A DNA stretch of 64,000 nucleotides. It comes from Oxytricha trifallax (Eukaryota; Ciliophora; Spirotrichea; Sporadotrichida; Oxytrichidae). Below the pieces are notes generated by a model that was not told where the DNA came from, did not search any database, and was given only the letters and a program-made list of their open reading frames with translations. The translations under genes and the position numbers were made by a program. The DNA lies in NCBI GenBank assembly GCA_000711775.1, contig ARYC01002092.1:1-64000 (forward strand), read 5' to 3'. Within the stretch, counting starts at the first letter, position 1, and each line of letters starts with the position of its first letter. Of the stretch, positions 1-12,152 are shown one piece after another.

Positions 1-1119
1 TAACAAGCCCAAGCTCTATCTTAAGCATGATAAGATAGATGGAAAATATTTCTGCCCTTACTGTAATAAGTAATACAATCATTCACGGGATCTAAAAGTT
101 CATTATAAAACCATCATGGCAAGAAGTTTGAAGTAATAGATCCAGAGACTGGTGAGGTCTTCCTTTAAAAAAGAAAGCCAAGAGACCCTTTAGAAACTTT
201 GGAACAAAGAGTAAAGAAAGAAAATAAACTTATTAAAGCAGTAAGAAACCTCCCAGCCTCAGAGATAGTAAAAATCACTCTTAAGATGCATGCACTTAAA
301 CTACCAATATTGAATATAATTGACCTTAAAGAGTGTAAAGAAAGTTATCTAATCCTTGAGGATAACTAGAGAAGAAAGTCATAACAGATAAGCAACTCGC
401 ATACAAGATATATCCGTTCAACTACTTCAAATGCGATGAAAAGTATCAAATGGAATTAGTAAATGAATACCAAGCACTTACGAAGACAAGAGATAGATAG
501 TGCAGATTTATAATAAACCTCAATGCTATTCTGCTAGCTCAAGATCACATAGCTTATAGTCTCCCTCTATACTAAATGACATTAAGAGACTACATTTAAG
601 ATTAAAGGACACCAATAGTTACCTCTTATTCTTACAAATGTTTGCAAAGGCATTGAGGAGCTGCACACTCTTGGATATGTTCATAGAGATTTGAAGCCTG
701 AGAATATAATGCTTGACTTTTCACCTCTCAGAGAAGTAATAATAGATTTCAATAGATCATAGAGAGTTGAAGCTTCAGGACTTGGCAACGTGTAAGGTAC
801 TCCTGGACACTTTACAGAAAGAGAGGACTGAAGAAATGGTGACATTAAGTGGAATATATGGGCTCTAGCAGCAATAATTTGTGAAATCGATATGGCAAGA
901 AATGATTACTATAGCTGCAAAAGAGAGAAAGATTCAAAACAGAGAATACAGCAATATCTAGACTAGAATAAAACAAAAGGAAGAATGAAAGATATGGCTG
1001 AGTAGATAATTATTAAGCCTAATCACAGAGCTGACCATACAAGAGACTAAATTGTAAGTTGGATAGAAGAAATAAAGTTTAGAAAACTGCCTCATGATGC
1101 CAAAGTACTGTTAGAGTGA
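1..1119 (+). pseudogene. TBE 57 kD zinc-finger/kinase-like protein, 5'-truncated and decayed
   Basis: With TAA/TAG as Gln, the stretch aligns to the 57 kD frame of the two full TBEs: zinc finger 2 (CPYC near 52-63), HRDLKPEN at about 688-711, an IIDFNR motif in place of a DFG loop, and the C-terminal block ending at TGA 1117-1119. The frame shifts near position 107, just after the finger. A Trp codon conserved in the other copies is TGA at 829-831, a nonsense change because TGA is the stop in this code. The 5' part lies outside the window. Identification comes from the two full copies here; the biochemical role of the 57 kD protein is not established. Confidence 0.85.
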
Positions 1120-1279
1120 ATAATAAAAATAAAACACCTGCATTACACACTAATTTAAACAACAATAAAACCCTAAACCCCTAAATAAACCTATTAAAAC
1201 CCAAATAAAGCATGCGTTAATAGTCTACTTTCATCAATCAAAAACTCAATCAAACAACTTCAGGGGTTTTGGGGTTTTG
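1..1279 (+). mobile_element. TBE transposon, right end only (divergent subfamily)
   Basis: The element enters from the left edge and ends at 1279 with two G4T4 blocks, followed by AAT at 1280-1282, the expected 3-bp target. It carries the 3' part of the 57 kD zinc-finger/kinase-like frame. Its subterminal sequence differs from the two full copies: the first 17 bp of the end match, but the following bases do not, and a second C3TA4-rich block lies at 1171-1200. It therefore belongs to another TBE subfamily. The frame is decayed, so this looks like an old copy. The other end and the left target duplication are outside the window. Confidence 0.9.
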
Positions 1280-1282
1280 AAT

Positions 1283-1825
1283 GTATGCAAGTAATGGAGC
1301 TATCATAAACCTCATTCATAAAATTCACATTAATTTGATTAGTATATTAAATAAATTTTAAATGAATCTAAAAATCGAAATTTATAAAAATTTTTGATGA
1401 GAATTTGAGCAATCTGACAAAAATAATAAAAGCAAGGTTTATTTTGAGAAAAAATTATGATTAATTTGACAATATTCCCATTAAATATAAATTTGATGCT
1501 ATCCAAGAATATATAGCATTTAAACCTTTTAACCGAATTATTTTTTCGAGCTTTCATAAGGTATCAATTTTTTAGCAGTTAATTTTAATGTAATTTGAGT
1601 CTACGAAATTGAACTAATTATATTTATAGTTTGATGAATTTGGCAGTGAATTTTATTTGCAATCACGTATTAATCATTTTTCAAAAAAATCATATACACT
1701 CCATTCTATACTATATGATAAAATTATTGGATTATTCAAATTTACTGAATGATTAAATGTCTTATCAACAATATACTTTTATTAATTAAAGTTTACCCAT
1801 CTACTTATAATAAAGATTATTAACT
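1283..1825. other. AT-rich spacer between TBE end and next gene
   Basis: No convincing coding block on either strand. The 72-codon minus frame at 1339-1557 is low-complexity and has no similarity to anything I recognise. It may hold the 5' leader of the downstream gene or germline-limited DNA. Confidence 0.4.
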
Positions 1826-4800
1826 ATGGTTAATAAGATCAGTACTTTAATATATAGGCCATTATCAAAATTTATTAATTCGATTTATGATAATGCATAA
1901 AGATGCCATGATATTCTCATACCTCTTTTTGATTCTTTAGATCGACTGCGTTTACTTGAGTTAAAAAGTGTCTATTTGAATTTCGTAAGCAATCAAAGAA
2001 TTTTGATTTAGAAATGTATATTCACTCATTTAATTCACTGATGGATACAATAGGTTTATATGCTAAAATTTTAAACAGAAAAAAACATATTTTTAAAATG
2101 TATTCTGAAAAATGCTTCAGATGACAGTGACATATTATTTTCTAGTTCTAAAGTACTTGATAGTATAGCTGATCAAGATGGGGCATTTTTATACTATTCA
2201 GGTGTAATCAAAGAAAAAACAGTCTCAATCTTAATGTTTAATTATAAAATAAGTTTTACTTAATAATCTTTATATTAAATATAAATCTATAATAGTTAAT
2301 TTATCAATAACACTAATAATGATGGCTCTGGGGTAATATTATTAAATGGAAGAGGAGTTAAATTAGATATAAGTAAATCACTTTTTCATAATAATATTGC
2401 AATAAAATAATTATTTAACAATCAATTACAGCTTATTTCAATTTTTTTGGAAAAAAGGTAAAAAGTTAATTTGACTTTAATTCTTAGCTTGATAAGTCCT
2501 ATTTTCATTTATAAAAATAATTTAAGATAAAAATTTGATTTATTATTAATTCATTCTTTTTGCGAAAAATATCCTATAAAAATTGTTAGGGCATTCAAAA
2601 AAATATAACTCTTATTTAAATTAAAGAAACATATTTTTATCTTTTATCTCTTTGTATTTTTAATATACAGCACTTTTTGAAGTTCTTTGTATAGTAATAG
2701 AAATAGTGAGTATCAATTTATTTTTAAGTGTTGTATTTTAATTTATTTCATTTAAAATATTTACACCTATTATATTATAAAAGCTCCAATAAGAGAAGAT
2801 TAAGGATCAATACTTCATATAAATTTTGCTAAAAATGTATCCATAACTCTATCATATATAATTTATATTATGATATTTTCAATCTTTGCAATAAAATTAG
2901 TAATTTGATTATATTTAATATAATTTATATCAAATTTCACGAAAAATGAATCAGCCCTAACTTAGAGTAATATGAAATATTATCAGTTTATTTACGCAGA
3001 TTAGAAAGACTTATAGTTTTCTATGTCTCATTCTTATGTTTCATTTATAAAATAAATTATAACATAGTCATTAAAACTTATATTGATTTTAAATTTTTTT
3101 AAAAATCAACTCTATATGCTATTTTTAATATAAATTTAGACCTAGCTTTGTCCTAGTATAATACTAAAACTATTTTGATATAACTACAATACTAATGTAA
3201 AACAATCAATATGTTTCAACTAATAATAATTATATTATCACAAATTTACAGTTTAATTTAAATAAATTTATATATATATATATATACTATATACATATAT
3301 ATATATGTATATATACCCATGTGAATATAAATATATATGATTTCGAAGGAATTATGTATTTTAGAAACGCAATAATCACTTGTTTAAATAACACCTACAA
3401 AAATAATTATGTATCAAGCAAGGGAGGTGTATTTAATTTATAAACAAGCATCTTCATTGATAAACCTATTTAAAAATAGATTTACTATAATTAATGCTAA
3501 AATTAATTAAGAGGTTACTAATTCAAGTTATATACAAAATGCTGCATTATTTGGAGGAACTATGTATGCAATATCTTCTACCATAAACTTTGAAAATGTG
3601 ATATTAGATACAAGTAGAGCGCAACTTGGAGGGTTTTTTATGCTTTAAGATAATGTACAGGGGACTATGAATAAGCTAAGTGTAAGTTTAAATTTAGAAT
3701 TTTGTTAGTTGTTTAATTCTGGTTAAAACATTTAATTTTAATTATAGTGTAACTATTGTAGTAATTTAAATTTATAATGAATAAATAATACATTACTAAA
3801 TAAATAAAAATTAAATAAATAATATTATACAGTAATAATGGTGCATCTATATTAGCTGGATTTATGTATATTCAAGTAACAGACAATCATAATTAATTTA
3901 ATAATGCCGTAATATTAAAAAAAAAATATAAATTATATTGATAGAATGCTAATTACGAGAATTTAACTTTTACAGTAAAAAACTCAAAGTTATAGAATTT
4001 AGTAGGGTTCTCTCTTGGTGGGGCATTTACATTCAATAGCTTTATCATTTAAGTAGTTCTTGATTCATATTTAATATATCAATATATAATTTATTATATA
4101 TTATTATAATTAGTATATGATTTATCAATTAGGTGTATTTATAATTTTAATTCATTAGAGATTTACAACGTTTAGAGTAAACTTAACAAGTAATTTATAT
4201 TATTGCTTAAATAAAATATTAAATTATTCAAGGAGGATTTATAGCAAATTAGTAGTCATATTCTTCAAATATAGTAACTTATGGGGGTTTTAATTTCTTC
4301 TAATCTTCATATGAATAATTTTTAACAATTTTTACAATATTCAATTACAATAAACAACATAAAAGTGAAAAAAGTAACATCATCAATTAAAAGCCATGAA
4401 TTTACATAGATTTTAAATCTTTTAATAATATTTGAACAATAATTTTATTAAATATGATAAAATAACTTATAACTGATTTTTAGTATCAATTTAAATTTAA
4501 ATAACGTAAAAAACTAAGCTTAAATATTTAAAATAAAAAATAAAATGAAAAGCTTATCATTTTACAATTAAAAAAATTTCTCTTTAAAATTATTCAATAA
4601 TTTCTATTATTTTTTTCTTTTTTTGCATTTATAGATATTTTAATTTTGAGATAGATCTTATCATTATTAGTTTATGCTTGAGCTGAAATAAATTTATGAA
4701 AATATATAATAATTGCATATCATCGCTTTTTTACATTTAGTTACGCCAGATAAAGGTAGTAGAGTCTCCTACAGAGGCTAAATATTCCATAAATCTCTTA

Positions 4801-7800
4801 TAATAAATAAATAAATTATATTTTTTATCATTAACATACTTTAAACTTTTTAGATTCATTCAAGATTCATGATATTTTTAAATATTAAATACTAATTTTT
4901 TATGAACAGCAAAATTTCATAATCTGAACTTTTACTTTAATTTAATTTATTTATCATGTAATTAAAGATATTTGGCTTTTAAGTTCAGGTCAGATATTCT
5001 TTTCAATTAACTTAAATGTATAAATTATCAAATCTTTTAATAATCAAAGTTTCTCTATAAATACTTATATTTATTAATCTATTTGATTTTACTATTTAAT
5101 TTATTTTCAGCCTCAGTGAAGACTGTATCGATTGTGGTATCAAACTCTATCTTTCTATAATAAATGAGTGCTGATAATTTCTGAATTAAATTGGAAAAAT
5201 AATTGATAGTTATATATATTTGTAATATATTATGATTTTTTATCTTTTAATGCGAAGAAACTTACAATTACGATGAACATTTGGAGAATGCTTTAGCTGA
5301 TGAAGATAAAGCTCCCAATTTTTATATTCTTACCGCACAGTTTTATGCTTCCAGAAATAATTCCTACTTCAATTGTTTTAATATTTATATCTTAAATTTT
5401 TAGTTTTAAATACAATAAATTCTTTTAATATATTGATCAATTAATAGTAACTTTTAATAAGAGGAATGTAAATTTTTTAAATTATTTTCTAGGTATTTTT
5501 AATTATATATTTTATAGACTTAAAAAATTCATGAGGTTTGGAATTTCTTTTATTTGTTAACTTAATCATTCTTTTGAATTAAAACTAAAAAAGTAAGTTT
5601 AAGTTTAATTTTTTTAAAAAAAATTCTATAAAATTACAATTAATTAAATTATAAAAAATAAATCTTGCAATTAGCCCTAATTATCTTTTTATATAGGAAT
5701 AATTATATTCAAACAAAAAAGCAAATATTAAAATGAATTCAATATCTATCTAAGCTTTGATAATTAGTTATAGATATTTAACAAAGTTATATATGTTTAT
5801 ATGTTGGGGGGGGGGAAGTTTCCTGTCAAGGTTTATGATAAAAAAGAATTTTTAAGGAAGTTTCCTGTCAAGAAATTTTTTATTTTTTAAATTTATTTTT
5901 TCATAATGGAATTTTCATTTTTGACAACTATAAACACCTTCTTTGATTTTAACATATTTGTAATTTAACAATTTAATCTATCAATCATGAAGTATTACAA
6001 GATCTACTTTTTGTTTAACAATATTTTCATTAATACATTATTTTATTTTACATTAATTTTTTTCAAAATTTTTAGTAAGAATCATAATAAAAATATGGTT
6101 CTATATCTTTAGTTATGACATTAGAAAATAATTGCAATTTATCTAATAATCTCTTTAAAAATGTTTAAATTATCCTTTAGCCATTTAATGAGTAAAAAAT
6201 TATTAATTAAAATATTTTATATTTAACTAATAAAAATTATTTTAAAAAAATTACTTGACAGGAAAATTTCCCCCCCCCTTTACTTTAATTCTTCTCTATT
6301 AAATATACATTTTATATGATATTGTAGGCAAGGTTCAATGTATTTAGTTGCTTAATCCATATTTGAAGAAACTGACTCAAGATATTACAGTAAGTTGAAA
6401 TCCCATTTTAATTATAAATCAAATATCATACTTCAAAAAAGCCAGTCATATTTATTTGTTTCTTTTATAGACAATAGCGCTATTAAACTTGAAATTTGCT
6501 TTAATTATTCAGTTATTAATATAAATTATAGTTTTAACGGAGCTGCAATTTTGCTTATACAGTCTGCTGCAACAATAACAGGGACAAAGATATACAATAA
6601 TATTGCATTTGAGTAAGAAATACCAAAATCTTTTAGTGAAATTGATATTTTTTTAATGTTTTCTTCACTTTTAAATTTAGGAAAAATAAGTTCTTTTATT
6701 TATTAATATGTACTTTGTAAAATTAGGAAATCAAAGCAAGCATAAGCATAAAATAGATTTTTATAAGAATAGAGAATTAAAAATTGATTTTAAAAGGTGC
6801 TTTAGTCATTAAGAACAACACATTGTTAATAGTCTTTTTTTATTAATTAGTGGAAAAGAGGCTTAAAGATAGTTTTTAATGTTATTTATACATAACAAAT
6901 GTAATCGGATCTAAACTTAACCAAAATAATTTATAATAATCCATAAAAAATACCAATAATCTTAATTAGGGATTAAGTGTGCTGCAATTTTAGAAAATTA
7001 AATTTACTTTAAAATAAACATATTATTCATTTATATATTTAATTTATTTATCTTTATCATAAAAACTAAATTTCTCTAGACTTGATGTCGACAGCAGTGA
7101 TAACTAATTCATAGTTTTACAATAATTATGCTTTGAATAAAGTGGGGGTACTTAGAGTTCTCACTCAATCTTACGTAACTATAACAAACTCAACTTTTGA
7201 AAATAACGTTGCAGAAAATGAGATATCACATAAAATATGAAATCTATGATTAAGATTTGTTTTATTTCATTTAATTTAGATAAATATCAACGATCAACAT
7301 TTTCGGTTCAAGCATAGTAAGTTGAATTCAAAATATATGATTTTTTTCACTTTAGTAGTATTAAAACCTTATCCTTTATAGGACAATCCAATTATTCTGA
7401 CAAATGTTATTTTCAAAAACAACCGTGCTTACCAATCAACAATTTAAGTTATGTACGGGGTAGGAGTACAATTTATAAAATGCCAGTTCTTAGATAACAC
7501 TAATTCAGCTGGCACTCGAGGCATATTTATAGGGTTTTCTGGCGTATAAATTCTTTAATCTGTATTTGAAGACAATGGAATGTAAGTTTATTGAGAAAAT
7601 AAATGCTATAATTCTTTTATTTATAGTGGGAATTAATTGTCAAATATTGAAGATAACAAGAATACTCAAGGGTCGTTCCTATATGTCTCATTTAATTTCT
7701 CTTATTTTCCTTTTTATACTCTCTTAGAAAGTATATAAAAATTATTTTAATGTGCTAGTCGGAGTTGACTTGGAAATCTCTTAAACCCAATTTATCAATG

Positions 7801-10207
7801 GATATTCCTATCTTGGTGGAGCAATTTTTATCAGTGGATGTAAGAAAAACATTTATTCATAACATTAAATTCATAGAATCAAATGTTACAATAAGCAAAA
7901 CTGTATTCGAAGGAAATATGGGTTACTAAGGAGGAGCTATTGTAGCACAATAATTCAACTATATATTAATAGACAATAAATCATAATTTAAGCAAAATTT
8001 AGCTTTATAAGCAGGTGACGACATTTTCTCAACATAGTCAAATATCAATGTAAGCTACAATTTTTGATATACTTTAAAATTACTATATAGTTAACCATCA
8101 ACAACGTGATATAATAATATTTAAAACAATTAATTGTAATATTTAATATTATTGAATTATTATAGTCTTCAATTCTTAGCCATCAAATTCAATATACTTG
8201 AGTCTTACAAAATTCTATGCTGATAACATTTAAATAACTCGTAAATTATAAATTATTCGTTTTATGTATTATCATAGATTCTCTAAGCTATAACTAGTCT
8301 ATATCTGATAATTATTTTATGTTTTTCATTTAATTTTAATATACTTATATATTAAATAGATATATAAATTTATCTGACGGAGGAGCAATTTACTGTCAAT
8401 CTTGCCCAGATTTGATAATAAAAAATTCAATATTTAAGAACACGAATGCAAAGCAAGGAGGAGCCATTTCACTTTTAATGTTTACTACAGATAAAGACAG
8501 TTCTAACACTTACAAGATGTAAGTACATATAATTATTGAATGTATAATTTTTCTTTTTGTAGTGAAAATACCATTTTCGAGAATAACGGAGCTTATTAGA
8601 AAAATGGAGGTGCACTCTACATTTCAAATGTGGAAAGTTTAATTATAAAAGACTGCCAATTTTTGAATGGATTTGCTCATTTAAATGGAGGCTCAATTTA
8701 TCATGATTGCACAGATGATGACAATAGTTGTGAATTGACGTTTTAAGGAACAAATAAATTTGAGAATAATTTTGCAAACCATTCCGGCGGTGCCATGTTT
8801 TGGACTTAAACTGAGCCGTTGTTCAATGAAAATAAGACAATCTTTTCCAACAATTTATTTTAATTGCTTAAATAATATTTGGGGGGGAAGTTTCCTGCCC
8901 CCAACATTAAATTTTATGTTTTTTGAAATAATTTTAATAGAAACAATAAATTTCAATTACCATAATCATGTACTATTCAACATTTATTATTATATAATTT
9001 TCAAGGTACATAAAAATTATTCTTTATCAAATTATATATTATTAACAAGGTTAAAATAAGTGTTTTTTATTTATAATTAAAAATGTAATTTTCATTAAAT
9101 TTTAAATTCATTATCAGGTAGAAATGATATTTGAATCTAAAATTAAAAAAACTACATCATAATTGATGATAAAGATTCTTTGAAAATTATAAAAATTACA
9201 TATTTTTATGTATGGGGCAGGAAAATTCCGAAGGGGGCAGGAATCTACCTTTTTGGGGGCAAAAAACTTCCCCCCTAGGGTGCATATAAAATTTTGGGGC
9301 AGGAAACTTCCCCCCCCCCTAATATTTTTATAAAAGATTATTAGCTTGAAAATTGTAAAGTTTCTTATAAATTTTACAATTCAGCTTCTGTATATGCAAA
9401 TAAGATAGGTTGCTTCTCTTAGAAATTAGGATCATTAACTAGTGCTGAATATGAAAGTATAATAAATCCTCAACCATCAACTTCATCTAGAATTAGAAGA
9501 GCTTTAGAAACATCGACTTCTATAGATGTTAAAACAGCTTAAAACGAAAGTAGCTTTAGAAGTGGAAATACTTTAAGTACGATGTATATTGCTTTAATTG
9601 ATAAGTACAATTAAATTGTTACCACAGACAGTATAATACAATTGCTAAATCTATAAATTTTTATGCAAAATATTTTTTTAAGTTTTATAGTTCAAAGTTA
9701 TCAGTAAGAGTATAAGCAAAGACTTAAAATAATGACAAACAAATTGCATACTCTTCAAATTACCAACCTATTCTAGAAGGTGCAAGTTAATTTTATGCTG
9801 AAAATGGAATTTTCAAAGTCAGTGGTATATAATTCACTGGAGCTCCAGGCCTTGAATATCAAATAATTTTCGATACAGATGGTATAGACCAAAAGAAACC
9901 TTCAAACTAAGAGTACTTGCAGAGCCAAAACACGACCTAGGCTTAGTTTGATTACAATATTCAATTAAGGGAATGTGCGGTAGGAGAAAAATTCTCTGAG
10001 AAAGGGGCATGCGATTCTTGTCCAGTAGGATCCTCATATTCTCTAGTAAAAATGAGCTCCCCAGGAACGTGTATGTCTTGTCCCACAAGCATTGCAATAT
10101 GCTACGGTGGTTCATTTATTGGTCCTAAACCAGGCTATTGGAGAAAGAACAACATTACTTCCAACTTTATAGAGTGTCTCAACTAAGACGCTTGTCTTGG
10201 TATGATT
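1826..10207 (+). CDS. Large beta-helix repeat surface protein with Cys-rich module, 3' part missing
   Basis: Many coding islands separated by AT-rich inserts read as one protein with TAA/TAG as Gln. The islands repeat a pattern of the form F-x-N-N-x-A-x-x-x-G-G-A (for example near 2290-2410, 3360-3680, 7095-7230, 7760-7990, 8380-8520 and 8570-8850), typical of right-handed parallel beta-helix (pectin-lyase-like) repeats in big ciliate surface proteins. After 9382 comes a Ser-rich linker, then at 9970-10200 a Cys-rich module (CDSCPVGSSYS, CMSCPTS, then PGYWRKNN) like the ephrin-receptor-like modules of such proteins. It breaks off at the TBE at 10208 before any TGA, so C-terminal blocks must lie elsewhere. 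The start is uncertain: ATG 1826 opens the first plausible frame, but the first 700 bp need introns or IESs that I could not place. Probably secreted or membrane-bound; function unknown. Confidence 0.65.
2540..3340. other. AT-rich insert region inside the beta-helix gene
   Basis: Mostly non-coding, low-complexity sequence between the coding island ending near 2410 and the one starting near 3345. It contains a TA dinucleotide run. Best read as one or more IESs; exact pointers were not identified. Confidence 0.4.
3268..3315. repeat. (TA)n tract
   Basis: Imperfect TA dinucleotide run within the non-coding part of the beta-helix gene, probably inside an IES. Confidence 0.8.
4390..5110. other. 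AT-rich insert region
   Basis: Low-complexity, mostly non-coding stretch in the beta-helix gene. Short coding-like pieces flank it (about 4230-4390 and 5110-5370, the latter with a C-x2-C pair). Probably IES; no pointer assigned. Confidence 0.35.
5806..6278. mobile_element. Poly-G/C-ended inverted-repeat element (MITE-like)
   Basis: Starts with a run of ten G followed by AAGTTTCCTGTCAAG and ends with the inverse, CTTGACAGGAAAATTTC plus a C run. The AAGTTTCCTGTCAAG motif occurs a second time near 5859, so the left end is duplicated. The interior is AT-rich with no open frame. It sits in a non-coding part of the beta-helix gene. It shares its terminal motif with the element at 8881-9319 and the isolated ends near 28440 and 40025. 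I see no clear target duplication here. Confidence 0.7.
8302..8370 (+). other. Short IES with 7-bp pointer TATCTGA
   Basis: TATCTGA occurs at 8302-8308 and again at 8371-8377. Removing 8302-8370 joins upstream codons SYNQSIS to DGGAIYCQ in frame and restores a beta-helix repeat. An upstream 37-bp GT..AG intron (GTAAATTATAAATT to TATCATAG) is needed for the same frame. Confidence 0.7.
8850..9375 (+). other. IES with 6-bp pointer ACAATT, carrying a MITE
   Basis: ACAATT occurs at 8850-8855 and at 9376-9381. Dropping 8850-9375 joins TIFSNN to SASVYANKIG in frame, completing a typical beta-helix repeat (F-S-N-N-x-A-x-x-Y-x-x-K-I). The insert is AT-rich and contains the poly-G/C-ended element at 8881-9319, so that element inserted into an existing IES. 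Confidence 0.8.
8881..9319. mobile_element. Poly-G/C-ended MITE with 8-bp target duplication
   Basis: The left end is seven G followed by AAGTTTCCTGCCCCC; the right end is GGGGCAGGAAACTTC plus a C run. The flanks carry a perfect 8-bp direct repeat TAATATTT (8873-8880 and 9320-9327). Two further partial copies of the terminal motif lie inside the right part (about 9214-9278), as if ends had been nested or duplicated. No coding capacity seen. An 8-bp duplication is known for hAT- and Merlin-type transposons; assignment to a superfamily is only a guess. Confidence 0.75.
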
Positions 10208-10285
10208 CAAAACCCCAAAACCCCTTAATGAGGTTTATAAGTGCTTTGATTTGTAGGGAATTTGTTAGGGGTTGGGGTTATTAAT
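10208..10285 (+). repeat. TBE copy A left 78-bp terminal inverted repeat
   Basis: Two C4A4 telomere-like units, then a unique part ending ...GGGGTTATTAAT; identical over 78 bp to the inverse of 14207-14284. The transposase ATG follows three bases later. Confidence 0.95.
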
Positions 10286-10288
10286 TAA

Positions 10289-11350
10289 ATGCGAGACAAA
10301 AATTACAAGCTTTTGGGGTATATTTATGATGAAGAGTATATAGATTTAGTGTTTAAACTGCGTTATGGATGTGATATGTATAGTGAATAACTCAAACCAG
10401 TACTGAACTATAAGTCTATTGCACTGCTCTTAAAGCGTAGTCCCTCAACTGTTCGTTCTCACTGCTTGAAAGCTGTGTAATTAAAGCAAAAATAGCTGAA
10501 TTCTTAGCCTAAGAGGAAGTCTAAGTTTCTATAGAAGCATATTGCTATCTTAATAATGAAAAAACTTTGAAGTATTGGGCTCACTTCTCTCTCGACTAAC
10601 GAGCTAAATGTTTCATCGCCAGTTCCCTGAGTTGAAGATCTCTGCATAGTCTGTTGCAAACATTTATAAACGAAACGGTATCTCTTACAAAAGTGTAAAT
10701 CGTATCAAGAGAGTAATTGATTTCACTCTGCCATTTTACAACAACAACTTAAATTATATTTATAATTAAATGCAGAGAGCCTAATAGAATAATATTAAGT
10801 TTATTCATGCTGACAAGGCTGTGTTTACATTCAACACTTTCATCTAGAAGTCTTGGTATAAGAGGCATAGCAACATAGAAGTATAAGACTAGAAAGTCAA
10901 GGTATAAACAATGGCTATTCTTGGAGGAATTAGCGAAGATACTGGTTTAGAAACTTATCTTATTCATCCTAGCTCTATTAAGACAGAGTAGTATATAAAG
11001 TTCTTAGAACAGCTGAGAGAGAAGTACCCTGAATAAGAGATTATACTACTCGTTGATAATCTTTCTGTTCATAAGACCAAAGAAACAAGGAAGAGTTATG
11101 AACAACTTAGAATAACGCCAGTAATCAACGTACCTTACAGTCCATAGTTTAATGGAATTGAGTTCTACTGGGGAATATTAAAAGGTCATTACAAGAAACT
11201 GCTGCTATATCACTTGATGCATGACCTACCTATCGACACAGTAAACTTTATTAAAAGCTCAGCGAAGAAGTAGATAATTTGTTCGCTTAAAAGTGTGCTA
11301 AAGAAGGAAGAGTGAATGTATATAAATAAGTTTTGTAGTTAAATTAATGA
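10289..11350 (+). pseudogene. TBE 42 kD transposase, frameshifted (copy A)
   Basis: DDE transposase of the Tc1/mariner/IS630 group (cut-and-paste; TBE transposases are known to act in Oxytricha genome rearrangement). Compared with the intact copy at 56246-57310 it has lost single bases near 10545, 10606 and 11273. The first puts TGA in frame at 10568-10570 after 93 codons. The three catalytic sites are still visible in the shifted frame: HADKAVFTF (Asp then Lys, where copy B has Glu), LLVDNLSVHK (Asp) and FNGIEFYWG (Glu). The start is the ATG directly inside the inverted repeat. Confidence 0.9.
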
Positions 11351-11513
11351 ATATATAAATCACATTTAAAATTCTTTAGAGGGAGCTGGCTTCTCTTTCT
11401 TCTCTTCTACTTCTTGCTTCCCTCCACATAAGTTTCTTCTCTTACTACCAGATCCAGCATCTATGTTCATTGACTCTGGTGGCTGAATATTTGAATAAAG
11501 TCTCTTGCTGACT

Positions 11514-12152
11514 TCATACTTTGTCTGCGACTTTCGCTCTCTGTGAAGCTTGCTCTATTCCTTCATCAAGAAGATGCCAGTACCAGATTTTTCTAAAGAG
11601 TTAAGCTATAAATCTTACTTGAAATATAAGGGTGCTTCTGCAGCTCTGATAGCCAGCTCTCACTTATCTTGATCCCTGTTTGTCCTTATCTTCTGAAGAG
11701 ATGCTGTACCTTTTCTTATGAGATTCCTGAATAATTTCTTTCAGGTAATCACCTTTAATTGTTGCAAGTATACCAAAGAAATAGTTTCTTTCAGGTAGTT
11801 TATTTGACAACTGCTTCTTAGTAGGCAGGTACAGCGAAACTTCTTGGTCATTCATAGCATCATCATATAAGTTAGTCACTGAGATTTCTGGATAGTTTGG
11901 AATCTCTGCAAACTTTACATCTTAAGCTTAAGTTTTCAATGCTTTCTTCTCTTCGCAGAGTATCGCCCTTAGAAATGAAATTTTGGTACCTTCCATCGTT
12001 GGCAAGAGCAAACCAACTACATAATCAAGATGAGTTACTATGAGTTCATTACCTTACTGCATCAGGTAGCGGTGAAAATCCTCCTTGCTTCTAAATCTCT
12101 GAATCAATTCTTGTGCTTGCACTCTTTTCATTACATCATTCATTGACTCCAT
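11514..12152 (-). CDS. TBE 22 kD protein (copy A), intact
   Basis: 212 codons from ATG at 12152 to TGA at 11514-11516, open with TAA/TAG as Gln. It begins MESMNDVMKRVQAQEL, is rich in charged residues, and shows no domain I recognise; TBEs are known to carry this frame, of unknown role. It is transcribed divergently from the 57 kD gene and towards the transposase. A second open stretch on the same strand (about 11360-11480, ending EKPAPSKEF) would lie beyond the stop in another frame. It could be 3' untranslated sequence or the remains of a longer frame. Confidence 0.75.

Noticed and set aside
1339-1557. 72-codon minus-strand frame next to the TBE end
   Set aside because: AT-rich, low complexity, no motif, no neighbours on that strand.
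8760-9059. 99-codon plus frame running through the poly-G tip of the MITE
   Set aside because: It starts out of frame with the beta-helix coding block and runs into non-coding element sequence.
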